Shown: positions 53,274-62,479 of the stretch, piece by piece | Layout: the number at the start of each line of letters is the position of its first letter | Numbering within the stretch: position 1 is the first letter of the stretch | DNA from: Clostridia bacterium | GTDB lineage: Bacteria; Bacillota; Clostridia; Christensenellales; Borkfalkiaceae | Assembly (NCBI GenBank): GCA_900766495.1 | Contig: CAAFVM010000012.1 | Location: 1 to 64,000, forward strand | Length of the DNA stretch: 64,000 bases | Reading direction: 5' to 3' | Translations under genes and position numbers: made by a program | The notes under the pieces: model-generated | Database searches by the model: none | What the model was told of the DNA's origin: nothing | The model's input: only the letters and a program-made list of their open reading frames with translations

Positions 53274-53669
53274 ATGAAAGAAAAAAGAGAAAAACGACTT
53301 AACAGCGAGTTTCAGAAACAAATATACGAACTTTTGGTAAACAAGGTTAAAAACAAAGACCCGCGCCTTACCGAAATGTTTACGGTTACCGGCGTTGACG
53401 TTACCAACGACCTCGAACAGGCTAAAGTTTATATAAGCGTGTTCTCGGGCAGCGCCGAGGCGAAAAAACAAACTTTTGCCGCGATTAAAGACAGCGCGGG
53501 CTTTATTCGTAAAGAAATATCGAAGAATATGCACATTCGCACCGTACCCGAATTTATATTTTTAGAGGACAGGCAAGCCGAATACGGCGATAAAATCGAC
53601 CGTATTTTAAGCACCATAACCTATACGACCGAACCTGACGGGGCGGAGGGCGAAGATGAGAACTCTTGA
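53274..53669 (+). CDS. rbfA: Ribosome-binding factor A
   Basis: The 131-residue KH-type protein acts in late 30S maturation. It has the family pattern: R-rich start (KREKRLNSEFQKQIYELL), DPRLTEMFTVTGVDVTNDLEQAKVYISVF, FIRKEISKNMHIRTVPEFIFLED and a closing acidic tail. GGAGG precedes the ATG. It overlaps nrnA by 14 nt. Confidence 0.95.
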   Translation: MKEKREKRLNSEFQKQIYELLVNKVKNKDPRLTEMFTVTGVDVTNDLEQAKVYISVFSGSAEAKKQTFAAIKDSAGFIRKEISKNMHIRTVPEFIFLEDRQAEYGDKIDRILSTITYTTEPDGAEGEDENS

Positions 53670-54624
53670 AGAAATAGCGGCTAAACTTTTAAGTTTTAAA
53701 AGCACGCTTATTTTCTGCCATACTCGACCCGACGGTGATACGCTGGGCAGTGCGGCGGCGCTTTGTTCGGGGCTTGAAAGCAAGGGCATAACCTGCGATA
53801 TAGTGTGCGACGGGCTTGTTCCCGCTAAATACGACTACGAGCCGTTTTTTAAGCGGGTTTTACAGCCCTCGCAGGTTAAAAAAAGTTATGAATGCCACGT
53901 TGCGGTAGACGTAGCAGGGGTGAATTTGCTCGGGTACGCGCGCAATTTATTCGAAGCAAACAAGAATACCTTGTGCATAGACCATCACGTTTCAAACGAA
54001 CGCTATGCCCGCGATTATTACGTGCGCGAATGCGCTGCAACCTGCGTGCTTATAGCGAAACTGCTTGAAATCATGAGCGTTAAGTTCGATAAACTCGTTG
54101 CCGAAACCGTGCTGCTGGGCATTGTTACCGATACGGGTAATTTTTCACATAGCAACGCCGACCGCGAAGCTCTTATAACTGCGGGCGAAATGGTCGGGTT
54201 CGGCGCGGATTTACATAAAATCAACTATTATATGTTCAAGAACCAGTCGAAAGCGCGCGCAAAACTGTTTTCGGATGTTATGGGCAAAATGCGTTTTTAC
54301 GAAAACGATAAAATCGCCGCTATAATAATTGATAAAAAGTCGCTTGAAGAAGCGGGCGCGGGCAGCGAAGTCACCGAGGGCTTTGTGGATTTTCCGCTTT
54401 CTATCGAGGGCGTGGAGGTCGCTCTTTCGGTTCTTGAAACAAAGCCGAACTTATATAAAATAAGTTTAAGAAGCAAGGGCAAGGCTAACGTGAACGCCAT
54501 AGCTTCCGATTTCGGCGGCGGCGGGCATATTCTTGCAAGCGGCTGCGTGATAGCGGGACCTTTGGAAGAGGTTATGGAAAAACTGGTGCGCGCCGTAAAA
54601 GTGAACTGTGATTTTCTTAACTGA
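53656..54624 (+). CDS. nrnA: DHH-family oligoribonuclease/PAP phosphatase NrnA
   Basis: The 322-residue enzyme degrades nanoRNAs and dephosphorylates 3'-phosphoadenosine 5'-phosphate. It shows the DHH motifs: CHTRPDGDTLGSAAAL near 20-35, VAVDVAGVNLLG near 78, CIDHHVSN near 106, LLGIVTDTGNFSHSNADREAL near 150, and the DHHA1 glycine motif SDFGGGGHILASGCVI near 288. It lies in its usual place behind rbfA. Confidence 0.94.
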   Translation: MRTLEEIAAKLLSFKSTLIFCHTRPDGDTLGSAAALCSGLESKGITCDIVCDGLVPAKYDYEPFFKRVLQPSQVKKSYECHVAVDVAGVNLLGYARNLFEANKNTLCIDHHVSNERYARDYYVRECAATCVLIAKLLEIMSVKFDKLVAETVLLGIVTDTGNFSHSNADREALITAGEMVGFGADLHKINYYMFKNQSKARAKLFSDVMGKMRFYENDKIAAIIIDKKSLEEAGAGSEVTEGFVDFPLSIEGVEVALSVLETKPNLYKISLRSKGKANVNAIASDFGGGGHILASGCVIAGPLEEVMEKLVRAVKVNCDFLN

Positions 54625-54692
54625 TTATTCGGTTTCGTTTTGTAGAAAAGCGAAATATTGCGGGGTGCAGAATTTTTTTTCGGTAAAAAAAG

Positions 54693-55544
54693 ATGAACGG
54701 ATTTTTAAATTTATATAAACCCAAGGGCGTGAGTTCTGCTCACCTTTTAAACAAAGTTAAAAAAATTATAAACTGCAAGTGCGGGCATATGGGAACGCTC
54801 GACCCGCTTGCCTGCGGCGTTCTTCCCGTGGGCGTGGGGCAAGCTTCCCGCTTGTTCGACAGAATAACCGCCGATAAACGTAAAAAGTACATAGCCGAAT
54901 TTACTTTCGGGTTTGAAACCGATACTCTCGATTTAGAGGGAAAGCCCGTTTTTACGTCGGAAAAAATTCCGTCGAAAGATGAGATAATCGACCTATTGCC
55001 CCGCTTTTTAGGCGAAATAGCGCAGGTGCCGCCCGCGTTTTCGGCAAAGTGCGTGGACGGGAAAAAGAGTTATAAGCTTGCCCGAAAAGGCGTGGTAACT
55101 GAACTTCCTCCGAAGAACGTTATGATTTACGAATATAAATTTTTAGGCGGAGAAAACGGCGTTTACAGGTTTGAAATAGAGTGCGGGGGCGGCACTTATA
55201 TGCGCGCGCTCGCAAGGGATTTAGGTCTTGCGGCAGGCAGTCGCGCAACTATGACGGCGCTTGAAAGAACCGCGTGCGGAATATTCACCAAAGAAAATTC
55301 TGTTACGCTCGAACAGCTGGAACAAGCCGAAAATTTTTGCGACTTGCTTATAAAAAGCGAGGACGTTCTGCATTATCCGCGGCTTGATATAAACGCAGAA
55401 CAGGGGCAAAAGCTTTTAAACGGCTTGCCCGGCGAATACGCGCTTGAAGACGGCGATTATAAGTTGTTTTGCGATGGCGAGTTCTGGGGCGTTGCGGTTA
55501 TTAACGACAAGCAAATAAAGGTAAAACCCTACGTTCGCGGTTGA
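54693..55544 (+). CDS. truB: tRNA pseudouridine-55 synthase
   Basis: The 283-residue enzyme makes the universal pseudouridine in the tRNA T loop. It has GFLNLYKPKGVSSAHLLNKVKK, GHMGTLDPLACGVLPVGVGQASRL near 31-54 with the catalytic Asp, and VPPAFSAKCVDGKKSYKLARKG near 108. CGGGTYMRALARDLG near 163 follows. The C-terminal region is short, as in most Firmicutes. No strong ribosome-binding site is seen. Confidence 0.95.
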   Translation: MNGFLNLYKPKGVSSAHLLNKVKKIINCKCGHMGTLDPLACGVLPVGVGQASRLFDRITADKRKKYIAEFTFGFETDTLDLEGKPVFTSEKIPSKDEIIDLLPRFLGEIAQVPPAFSAKCVDGKKSYKLARKGVVTELPPKNVMIYEYKFLGGENGVYRFEIECGGGTYMRALARDLGLAAGSRATMTALERTACGIFTKENSVTLEQLEQAENFCDLLIKSEDVLHYPRLDINAEQGQKLLNGLPGEYALEDGDYKLFCDGEFWGVAVINDKQIKVKPYVRG

Positions 55545-55582
55545 TTTTGCGCGTGGTGGGTTGCTAAAAATTAATCTTAATT

Positions 55583-56473
55583 ATGGTTGAATTAGAATAC
55601 GGCGGCAAGCCGTTCGGGCAAAAAAACGTAATATGCCTCGGCGCGTTCGACAGCGTGCATAATGGGCATAAAAGCATTATAAAGCAGGCGAAAAGCGCAG
55701 CCGCAAGCAGTGGTTCGAAAACGTTGGTTTTTACGTTTGAAAACGGGCTCGGACTTGTTGAAAGCGGAAAAAAAACGCAGGTTTTTACCTATGCCGAACG
55801 GTTGCAAATTTTAGCCGAACTTGGCGTTTACGGTGTTATACGGGCACATTTTAACGAAAAATTCGCAAACACGAGTGCGGAAGACTTCATAAAAAAACTG
55901 TTCGAGCAATTCGCGCCGTCGTGCGTTTTTTGCGGGGAAGATTACCGTTACGGCAAAAACGCTTCGGGCGATATAACGTCGCTTAAAAAGGCGTGCGACG
56001 AACGCGGAGTTGAACTTGTAGTTTGCCCGTTCGTGAAAATAAACGGCGAAAAAATTTCAACAAGTAACGTAAAGCGCGCGCTCGAACGGGGCGACGTTAA
56101 GCTTGCAAGCGAATTTTTGGGCGAAGATTATTTTATTTGCGGCACGGTAGAAACCGGCAGAAAAGAGGGCAGAACCATAGGTTTTCCCACGGCGAACATA
56201 AGCCTGCCGCCCGAAAAATTCAAGCTTAAAGAGGGCGTTTACAAAACCTACGCCTATATAAACGGCAAGCGTTATTACGGCATAACAAATTGCGGCAAAG
56301 CGCCCACTTTCGGCTTTGAAAAACTGAAAATCGAAACTTATTTCAAAGATTTTTCTGGCGATATTTACGGCGAAAATTTAAAAATTAATTTTATAGATTT
56401 TTTGCGCGAAGATAAAAAATTCGCAAGCGCGGAAGAACTTAAAGCGCAGCTTAAAAAAGATTTGCAAGCGTAA
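55583..56473 (+). CDS. ribF: Bifunctional riboflavin kinase/FAD synthetase
   Basis: The 296-residue protein converts riboflavin to FMN and FAD. The N-terminal adenylyltransferase half has CLGAFDSVHNGHKSIIKQA near 18-36 and CGEDYRYGKNASGD near 112. The kinase half has GRTIGFPTANISLP near 197-210, GVYKTYAYINGKRYYGITNCGKAPTF near 218-243 and IETYFKDFSGDIYG. It follows truB, as is usual; rpsO, often next, is absent. Confidence 0.95.
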   Translation: MVELEYGGKPFGQKNVICLGAFDSVHNGHKSIIKQAKSAAASSGSKTLVFTFENGLGLVESGKKTQVFTYAERLQILAELGVYGVIRAHFNEKFANTSAEDFIKKLFEQFAPSCVFCGEDYRYGKNASGDITSLKKACDERGVELVVCPFVKINGEKISTSNVKRALERGDVKLASEFLGEDYFICGTVETGRKEGRTIGFPTANISLPPEKFKLKEGVYKTYAYINGKRYYGITNCGKAPTFGFEKLKIETYFKDFSGDIYGENLKINFIDFLREDKKFASAEELKAQLKKDLQA

Positions 56474-56502
56474 AACCTGCGATAGCTACGGAGAACATAA
56501 AA

Positions 56503-57381
56503 ATGGAAGAAAATAAAGAAATTCAAATTAAATTCGGACCTAGCGGTAACTCGGAAGATTTTGCCGCGGCGGGTTATAAAACCACCGAGCAAAGCGCCGA
56601 ATGGGTAAAAAATTTAGGCTTGAACGCTTTCGAATATTCGTTCGGCAGGGGAATTACCATGGGCGATGAGCGCGCCGCTTCGCTTAAACCCGTGTTCGAA
56701 AACGCGGGCGTAGCCATAAGCGTGCATGCGCCGTATTACACGAATTTTTCAAATCCCGACCCCGAAATGGTACAAAAAACGTTCGGTTATATTCTCGAAA
56801 GCGCTAAAATGGTTAATCTGATGGGCGGGAACCGGGTAATTTTTCACCCCGCTTCGCAGGGAAAGGACACCCGCGAAAACGCAGTAAGCCGCGCCTTGGA
56901 TAATTTTAAGCTTTTCACCGAAGCAGTTTACGCCGCGGGCGGAGAAAAAATTTTTTATTGCCCCGAAACCATGGGCAAGCTCGGACAGCTCGGCACCATA
57001 GAAGAAATAGCCGAATTTTGCCTTGTAGACGAAATTTTTATTCCTACCATAGATTTCGGACACGTGAACGCACGCGAGTGCGGCAGCCTTAAAAATCGCG
57101 ACGACTATGCCCGTCGCCTTGAATATCTTATAGAAAAGCTCGGATATAAAAGAATGAAGAATTTTCATATTCACTTTTCGAAAATTCAATATTCGGCAAA
57201 AGGCGAGGTGCGCCACCTTAATTTCGACGACGACAAATACGGACCCGAATTTGCTCCGCTTGCCGAGGCTTTAATCGATTTAAAACTCGAACCCGTAGTA
57301 ATTTGCGAATCTGCGGGGCATCAGGACCGCGACGCTCTCGAAATGAAAAAACTGTATTTTGCCGCGCTGAGCAAAAGATAA
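56503..57381 (+). CDS. Endonuclease IV-like TIM-barrel protein
   Basis: The 292-residue protein resembles Nfo-type AP endonucleases, which cut DNA at abasic sites with three Zn ions. Expected metal-ligand stretches are present: ISVHAPYYTNFSN near 73-85 (His), VIFHPASQG near 112 (His), FYCPETMGKLGQLG near 152 (Glu), TIDFGHVNARE near 184 (Asp, His), FHIHFSKIQ near 223 (His, His), and VICESAGHQDRDAL near 267 (Glu). It is within the normal length range. A different sugar isomerase-type activity is less likely but cannot be excluded. Confidence 0.82.
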   Translation: MEENKEIQIKFGPSGNSEDFAAAGYKTTEQSAEWVKNLGLNAFEYSFGRGITMGDERAASLKPVFENAGVAISVHAPYYTNFSNPDPEMVQKTFGYILESAKMVNLMGGNRVIFHPASQGKDTRENAVSRALDNFKLFTEAVYAAGGEKIFYCPETMGKLGQLGTIEEIAEFCLVDEIFIPTIDFGHVNARECGSLKNRDDYARRLEYLIEKLGYKRMKNFHIHFSKIQYSAKGEVRHLNFDDDKYGPEFAPLAEALIDLKLEPVVICESAGHQDRDALEMKKLYFAALSKR

Positions 57382-57834
57382 TTTTTAGTGTCGCAAAAAA
57401 ATAAGCGAAAAACGCGAAATGCACGTTAACGGCGTTATAGCCTGCCTTTTTATAAAATTTTAATGCGTTTTTATAACTATAAATATAACTATAAATTTTT
57501 TACGAACGATGATTTATCGTTCGTTTTTTTATATGCAAAAAACGTTTTAAGTTTTTAGTTTTGTGCGGCTGAATTTGTTTTTGTTCGATATATAAAAAAT
57601 ATATGAAGAAGCGTGCGGAAATGCGAAAAACTACAAAAAATTGCGTGAATTAAGGCTTTTCGACAAAAAAAGACTAAAACAGACGAAAAAATTGTTAAAA
57701 AAACGTCATAAACCTATTGTTAAATAAAAACTTCGTAATATAATTGAAGCGTAAGGTTGGCCGCCGCGCGACAAACCAAAGCGCCTCGCGGTTGAAATAA
57801 AACTTTTTTTGCGCGAACGCGCGGAGGTTTTTAT
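57382..57834 (+). other. Intergenic region with a terminator and a promoter
   Basis: After the endonuclease gene the motif ACGGCGTTATAGCC (57429-57442), also seen near 5.9 kb, is followed by a T-rich tract. A perfect hairpin terminator lies at 57502-57530. Then come about 190 nt of AT-rich sequence and a promoter, TTGTTA (57717-57722) and TATAAT (57739-57744), 16 nt apart, for the small gene at 57835. No other gene is seen. Confidence 0.6.
57502..57530 (+). terminator. Intrinsic terminator
   Basis: A perfect 9-bp stem, ACGAACGAT (57502-57510) with ATCGTTCGT (57516-57524), is followed by a run of T. Confidence 0.9.
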
Positions 57835-58044
57835 ATGGAAGAAAAAAAACTTACGGCAAGCAAAGAACAAGAGTTTAACGAAAGCGATTTTTTGTTATGG
57901 CTTTCGGTACTTGCGAGGGAAGAATCCGCCGACGTGAAAATTTCGGCGCCCGACGAAATGACCGTTACCGATTTTTTCGGAAACGAATTTAGCGTTAAAG
58001 TTAAAAAAACGCAAGGCAAAGCCGCGCCCGAAGCAAAAGGGTAA
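57835..58044 (+). CDS. Small orphan protein, unknown function
   Basis: I do not recognise this 69-residue soluble protein. It has a charged N terminus, a short helix FLLWLSVLAREES (about residues 19-31), a strand-like DVKISAPDEMTVTDFFGNEFSVKVKK, and a basic and alanine-rich tail. A GGAGG lies 10 nt before the ATG and a good promoter lies 90 nt upstream, so it is very likely expressed. It stands alone between an endonuclease-like gene and lon. Confidence 0.7.
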   Translation: MEEKKLTASKEQEFNESDFLLWLSVLAREESADVKISAPDEMTVTDFFGNEFSVKVKKTQGKAAPEAKG

Positions 58045-58154
58045 CCGCGGAAACGTAAAAGTTATAAAAGAGCAAAAAGCATTAAATAAGCCGCAGTTTA
58101 CCTTAATTTTACCTTTTTTGCGGGTTTTATGGGGGCGCGGCGCCGCCCAAACGC

Positions 58155-58183
58155 TTGCAAAAATTTTCGCTATGGTATATAAT
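58155..58183 (+). promoter_or_regulatory. lon promoter
   Basis: TTGCAA (58155-58160) and a perfect TATAAT (58178-58183) are spaced 17 nt. The lon leader would be about 140 nt. I see no CIRCE or CtsR box. Confidence 0.7.
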
Positions 58184-58329
58184 GTTATACTAATAAAACG
58201 TAAAACAGCAGCGCCCTACGCATATTAAAAGGCGTAAAAAATAAACCGAAAGTCGCTTTGCCAAAAAATTGCGAAGAAAAATGCGCGGGCTGTAATGGTA
58301 AACACAATAACTTTTTAACGGTAAAATAT

Positions 58330-60729
58330 ATGGACGAAATCAAAAAACAGGAAAACGCAATCGACGCACCCGCATCTCTGGGCGACGAGAACGCTATAGT
58401 TGCCGACCTCGCGGGCGAAAATTCGGGCATTCCGATGATTGCGATGAAAGGAAAGGTAATATTTCCAAACGTTTACACCACGTTCGACGTAGGCAGGGCG
58501 AAATCGCTTGCCGCGCTTAATTTTGCGGCGGTGAACGGGCTTAACGTGTTCGTGTGCGCGCAGAAAGAATCTGCTAACGACAATCCGTCGCCCGAGGATA
58601 TTTATTCGGTTGGCGTGGTTTGCAACGTAAAGCGCTCGATAAACATCGTGGGCGACAACGTACGCGTGCATATCGAGGGGCTTTACCGCGCGAAAATAAC
58701 CGAATACGTGCAGACCGAGGACTTTTTCATAGTCCGCGTGCAAAAAACTCTGCCGATTTACGAAGAGGGTGCCGAGCTTGACGCTTTGGTAACGCTTGCG
58801 AAAAACAAATATAAAGAATTTACTTTGGGCGAAAAGAACGCCTCGCCCGAAATCGCGAATAATATTCTGGCTCTTTCCGACCCGGACGTGTTCGTGAACG
58901 CGGCTACGTTCAACAGCTCTCTTAAAGAAAAAGAAAAGCAGAAAATTCTTGAAATCACGTCGGTTTCCGCAAGGACTGAAGCTCTTGCTACGGCTCTTTC
59001 CGCCGCAGCCGAAATTGCCGCGGTAGAAAAGAAAGTTGCCGACCGCGTGCGCAAAAGCGTTGAAAAAGGGCAGAAAGAATTTTATCTGCGCGAACAGCTA
59101 AAAGCCATTCATCAGGAACTCGGCGACGACGAGGGCGAAATAATAGAACTTGAAAACGCGATAAAAGCAAAGGGTATGCCTTTGGAAAGCGAAAACAAGG
59201 TGCTTAAAGAACTTTCGCGCATGTCGAAAATGAGTTCTTCTTCGCCCGATTACACGGTTTTACGCACTTACGTCGACTGGATTTTAGATTTGCCTTTTAA
59301 AGAAGAAACCCGCGATACCGACGATTTGAACGTCGCTCGCGAGATACTCGATAAAGACCATTTCGGACTTGATAAGGTAAAAAAACGCATAGTGGAATAC
59401 CTTGCGGTGTTGTCGCTCACGCACAAAACGGGCGGCTCTATACTCTGCCTCGTAGGTCCTCCGGGCGTTGGTAAAACCTCGATTGCGGCTTCGGTCGCGC
59501 GGGCGCTCGGAAGAAAGTTCGTAAGAATGAGCCTTGGCGGCGTTAAAGACGAAGCCGAAATTCGCGGGCACAGAAAAACCTATATAGGCGCTATGCCCGG
59601 GCGCATTATTTACGGAATTAAGCAGGCTGGCACTATTAACCCTGTATTTTTGCTTGACGAAATAGATAAAATTTCTTCGGATTTGCGCGGCGATCCGTCG
59701 AGCGCGCTTTTAGAAGTTTTAGACCCCGAGCAGAACTCCTCTTTCCGCGACAGATATCTGGAAATTCCGTACGACTTGTCGAAAGTGCTGTTCATTACCA
59801 CGGCGAACACGCTCGATACCATTCCCGCGCCTCTTCTCGACCGTATGGAGGTTATAGAGATAAACGGCTATACCGAGGAAGAAAAAATCGAGATTGCCAA
59901 GCGCTATCTCGTTCCCGCGAAAATTAAAGAAAACGGGCTTGAAAATTTTAACGTAAAATTCACCGAAAGCGGTGTTAAAGCGCTTATAGAGGGTTTTACG
60001 CGCGAAGCGGGCGTCAGAAATCTTGAACGCGAGATAGGCGGAATCTGCCGCAAAATCGCTTGCGAAGCCGCAGTTCTTCCCGAAAACAAAGTTAAAGAAA
60101 AACAATTTTTAGTAAACGCGAAAGCGGTTGAAAAATATTCGGGTGCGCCGAGATTCTTGCCCGACGACGAAAAATTTACCGACGAAGTGGGTTCGGCTAC
60201 GGGTCTTGCCTGGACGGCTGTTGGCGGCACTACGCTTACAATCGAGGTGAGCTTGATGCAAGGCAAGGGCGAAATTCTGCTTACCGGTAAACTCGGCGAC
60301 GTTATGAAAGAAAGCGCGCGCGCGGCAATAACCTATATCCACGCGAACGCCGCAAAATACGGCATTGACGAAACGCTTTTCGAAAAACGCGACATTCACG
60401 TTCACGTTCCCGAGGGGGCTACTCCGAAAGACGGACCAAGCGCGGGCATAACCATGGCTACGGCGTTATTCTCGGCTTTTACGGGCAGAAAAGTAAACAA
60501 AAAAGTAGCAATGACAGGCGAAATTACCTTGCGCGGCAAAGTTCTGCCTATCGGCGGACTTAAAGAAAAGGCTCTTGCCGCTTACCGCGTGGGTATAAAA
60601 ACCGTAATAATCCCCAAAGCCAACGTAAAAGATCTTGAAGAAATTCCCGCGGCTGTTCGCTCGAAAATGACGTTTATGCCCGTAGAGGACGTTTCCGAGG
60701 TGTTCGACGTAGCCGTTTGCAAAGACTGA
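58330..60729 (+). CDS. lon: ATP-dependent protease Lon
   Basis: The 799-residue AAA+ serine protease degrades misfolded and regulatory proteins. It has the N-terminal substrate domain ([23 protein letters not shown]), Walker [10 protein letters not shown] near 377, [30 protein letters not shown] near 439, and the C-terminal protease. The protease carries the catalytic Ser in [16 protein letters not shown] near 701 and the Lys in [16 protein letters not shown] near 742. The ATG at 58330 is preferred by homology; a TTG at 58258 would add 24 residues including three Cys. Neither has a strong ribosome-binding site. Confidence 0.95.
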   Translation: MDEIKKQENAIDAPASLGDENAIVADLAGENSGIPMIAMKGKVIFPNVYTTFDVGRAKSLAALNFAAVNGLNVFVCAQKESANDNPSPEDIYSVGVVCNVKRSINIVGDNVRVHIEGLYRAKITEYVQTEDFFIVRVQKTLPIYEEGAELDALVTLAKNKYKEFTLGEKNASPEIANNILALSDPDVFVNAATFNSSLKEKEKQKILEITSVSARTEALATALSAAAEIAAVEKKVADRVRKSVEKGQKEFYLREQLKAIHQELGDDEGEIIELENAIKAKGMPLESENKVLKELSRMSKMSSSSPDYTVLRTYVDWILDLPFKEETRDTDDLNVAREILDKDHFGLDKVKKRIVEYLAVLSLTHKTGGSILCLVGPPGVGKTSIAASVARALGRKFVRMSLGGVKDEAEIRGHRKTYIGAMPGRIIYGIKQAGTINPVFLLDEIDKISSDLRGDPSSALLEVLDPEQNSSFRDRYLEIPYDLSKVLFITTANTLDTIPAPLLDRMEVIEINGYTEEEKIEIAKRYLVPAKIKENGLENFNVKFTESGVKALIEGFTREAGVRNLEREIGGICRKIACEAAVLPENKVKEKQFLVNAKAVEKYSGAPRFLPDDEKFTDEVGSATGLAWTAVGGTTLTIEVSLMQGKGEILLTGKLGDVMKESARAAITYIHANAAKYGIDETLFEKRDIHVHVPEGATPKDGPSAGITMATALFSAFTGRKVNKKVAMTGEITLRGKVLPIGGLKEKALAAYRVGIKTVIIPKANVKDLEEIPAAVRSKMTFMPVEDVSEVFDVAVCKD

Positions 60730-60744
60730 CGACTTGAATTTATT

Positions 60745-61404
60745 ATGAAAATAACCAACACCGAATTTTTAAAATCGGCTGCAAGCGAAAGCGGGTTTAT
60801 GACTTTCGATAAACCCGTAATAGCCGTTTGCGGGCGAAGCAACGTGGGTAAAAGCTCGTTTATAAATATGCTTGCGAACCGCAGAAAACTCGCTAAAACT
60901 TCGCGCGAGCCGGGGCGGACGAGGCTTGTAAACTATTTCGATTTCGGCGAGTTCGTGCTTGCCGATTTGCCGGGTTACGGCTTCGCGCAGGTATCAAAAG
61001 GCGAAAAACTTAAATGGGCTGCTACAATCGAAAGTTTTTTTAAAGATAAAAAGTATTTGGACCACGCGCTTTTGCTTGTGGATATACGGCACGACCCGAC
61101 CGCCGACGACCGCGATTTCGTGAATTATTTAAACCATTACGTAATTCCGTTTACCGTGGTTTGCACAAAAGCCGATAAACTTGCCAAAACTCGCATAAAA
61201 CCCGCCGCAAAAGCCGTTGCCGACAGTCTTTGTTTAGGTACGGGCAACGTTTATCCCGTATCCAACGAAACCGGGTACGGAAAGGACGAGTTTTTACTGC
61301 GGCTCGATTCGGTTATTGCCGCTTATTACTCTTTGAAAAGCGCCGACGAAGCAGACGCGTGCGACGAAATCGGCGGTGAAACCGAAACTATCGACGGCGA
61401 ATAA
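60745..61404 (+). CDS. engB: Ribosome biogenesis GTPase EngB (YsxC)
   Basis: The 219-residue GTPase acts in 50S assembly. Its motifs are G1 GRSNVGKSSFIN near 31-42, G2 TSREPGRTRLVNYF, G3 DLPGYGFAQVSKGEK near 77, G4 CTKADKL near 142, and G5 PVSNETGYG. The C terminus has an acidic extension of about 20 residues. It lies directly behind lon, a common arrangement. Confidence 0.96.
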   Translation: MKITNTEFLKSAASESGFMTFDKPVIAVCGRSNVGKSSFINMLANRRKLAKTSREPGRTRLVNYFDFGEFVLADLPGYGFAQVSKGEKLKWAATIESFFKDKKYLDHALLLVDIRHDPTADDRDFVNYLNHYVIPFTVVCTKADKLAKTRIKPAAKAVADSLCLGTGNVYPVSNETGYGKDEFLLRLDSVIAAYYSLKSADEADACDEIGGETETIDGE

Positions 61405-61454
61405 AGAAAGAGCCGAATAAAACCGAAGAAAAAAACAAATAAAATAAAAAGGGA

Positions 61455-61498
61455 AAAATAAAAAGGGAAAAGCTTTGTTTGCTTCTCCCTTTTTTTAT
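61455..61498 (+). terminator. Bidirectional terminator between engB and the small membrane protein
   Basis: An interrupted stem of about 14 bp (61459-61473 with 61481-61496) pairs AAAGGGA with TCCCTTT and AAGC with GCTT. It is flanked by an A-rich run and a T-run. Confidence 0.75.
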
Positions 61499-61515
61499 GG
61501 GAAATACAGCGGGCG

Positions 61516-61710
61516 TCAGCCTTGCTGCTCGGTTTCCTGCTTTTCGCCGCCTTTGTTTTCTTCGTTTCTCTCGTTGTTCCATTTATCGAGGGCGTTCATA
61601 ATTTGTTCCTGACCGTCCTTAACCGTTTTGCGAACTTTAAACGAATTTGCGGCTAATATGGCGCCGCCAAGCATACCGGCGATTAAGCCAAAACAAAAAT
61701 CTTTTTCCAT
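61516..61710 (-). CDS. Small YtxH-like membrane protein
   Basis: This 64-residue protein has one N-terminal membrane segment (FCFGLIAGMLGGAILAANSF, residues 5-24) and a hydrophilic tail rich in Glu, Asn, Lys and Gln. This resembles YtxH-type general-stress proteins of Firmicutes. The ATG at 61710 is chosen because AAGGAGG lies 8 nt upstream. Its function is unknown. Confidence 0.75.
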   Translation of the reverse strand: MEKDFCFGLIAGMLGGAILAANSFKVRKTVKDGQEQIMNALDKWNNERNEENKGGEKQETEQQG

Positions 61711-61789
61711 AATTCCTCCTTGCAATCCAAACGCCATAAACGCGGCTTGCGCTTAAAGTATGCTTAAAAAACAAGAAATTATACAATGA

Positions 61790-61813
61790 AAAACGCCCGT
61801 TTTCGGGGCGTTC
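61790..61813 (-). terminator. Terminator of the YfbR-like/transcarbamylase-like gene pair
   Basis: AACGCCC and GGGCGTT arms (61792-61812) form a hairpin that, on the minus strand, is followed by TTTTT. It is 60 nt beyond the stop of the 61874 gene. Confidence 0.7.
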
Positions 61814-61873
61814 AAGTAGTTATTGCTTTTCGTCGTTCGGCGTTTTTTAATAAATACGCAAACGGGGTCGCCG

Positions 61874-62455
61874 TTAAATGTTTAACTCGTCAAGAGTTTT
61901 TAAAAACGACTGAACGAAATTCTCAATAAAATATTCGGTTTCGGGCGCGCCGTCGGCTTTAAACTGATTTTCTATGGTTATTTTCGCTTTTTCGAACTCG
62001 CCGTTGCCGCGTTTAAGCTCGGAAAGGCATTTTACGTATGCGCACAAACGGTCGGCGCGTTTTACCACTTTATACTCTTCGCTTTTTTCGTCGTGCAGAA
62101 CGAAATCGTCGAATTCGCCTTGAAGTTCGGCGGGTAAAGAATTTAAAATTTTATCGCATGCGGCGCGTTCTATGTTTTTATAAGCCGACGAAATGTCTCC
62201 GTTGTAATATTTTACGGGAGTGGGTAAATCGCCGGTAAGGGTTTCGCCGGTTTCGTGATAAAGCGCGTATAAAACCACCTTTTCAACGTTTACGTTGCCG
62301 CCGTAAAGCTTGTTTTTTATGCAGGCGAGGGCGTGCGCCACAAACGCGGTTTCTGCGGTGTGTTCCAGAACGTTCTCGTTTTCGGCGCAGTACATAAGGC
62401 TCCAACGCTTTATGTTTTTCATTCTGAATAAAAAAGCGAAAAAATCGTATGACAT
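61874..62455 (-). CDS. HD-domain phosphohydrolase, YfbR-like 5'-nucleotidase
   Basis: The 193-residue protein matches the YfbR family of dNMP 5'-nucleotidases: RMKNIKRWSLMYCAENENVLEHTAETAFVAHALACI near 11-46 (His), LYALYHETGETLTGDLPTPVKYY near 62-84 with a His-Glu in place of the usual HD pair, and VVKRADRLCAYVKCLSEL near 129 (Asp). The first His is in VLEHTAE. The normal HD dyad reads HE here, which also occurs in relatives. It lies 24 nt behind the transcarbamylase-like gene. Confidence 0.82.
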   Translation of the reverse strand: MSYDFFAFLFRMKNIKRWSLMYCAENENVLEHTAETAFVAHALACIKNKLYGGNVNVEKVVLYALYHETGETLTGDLPTPVKYYNGDISSAYKNIERAACDKILNSLPAELQGEFDDFVLHDEKSEEYKVVKRADRLCAYVKCLSELKRGNGEFEKAKITIENQFKADGAPETEYFIENFVQSFLKTLDELNI

Positions 62456-62479
62456 ATGCGTTTTTCCTTTGTGAAAATA

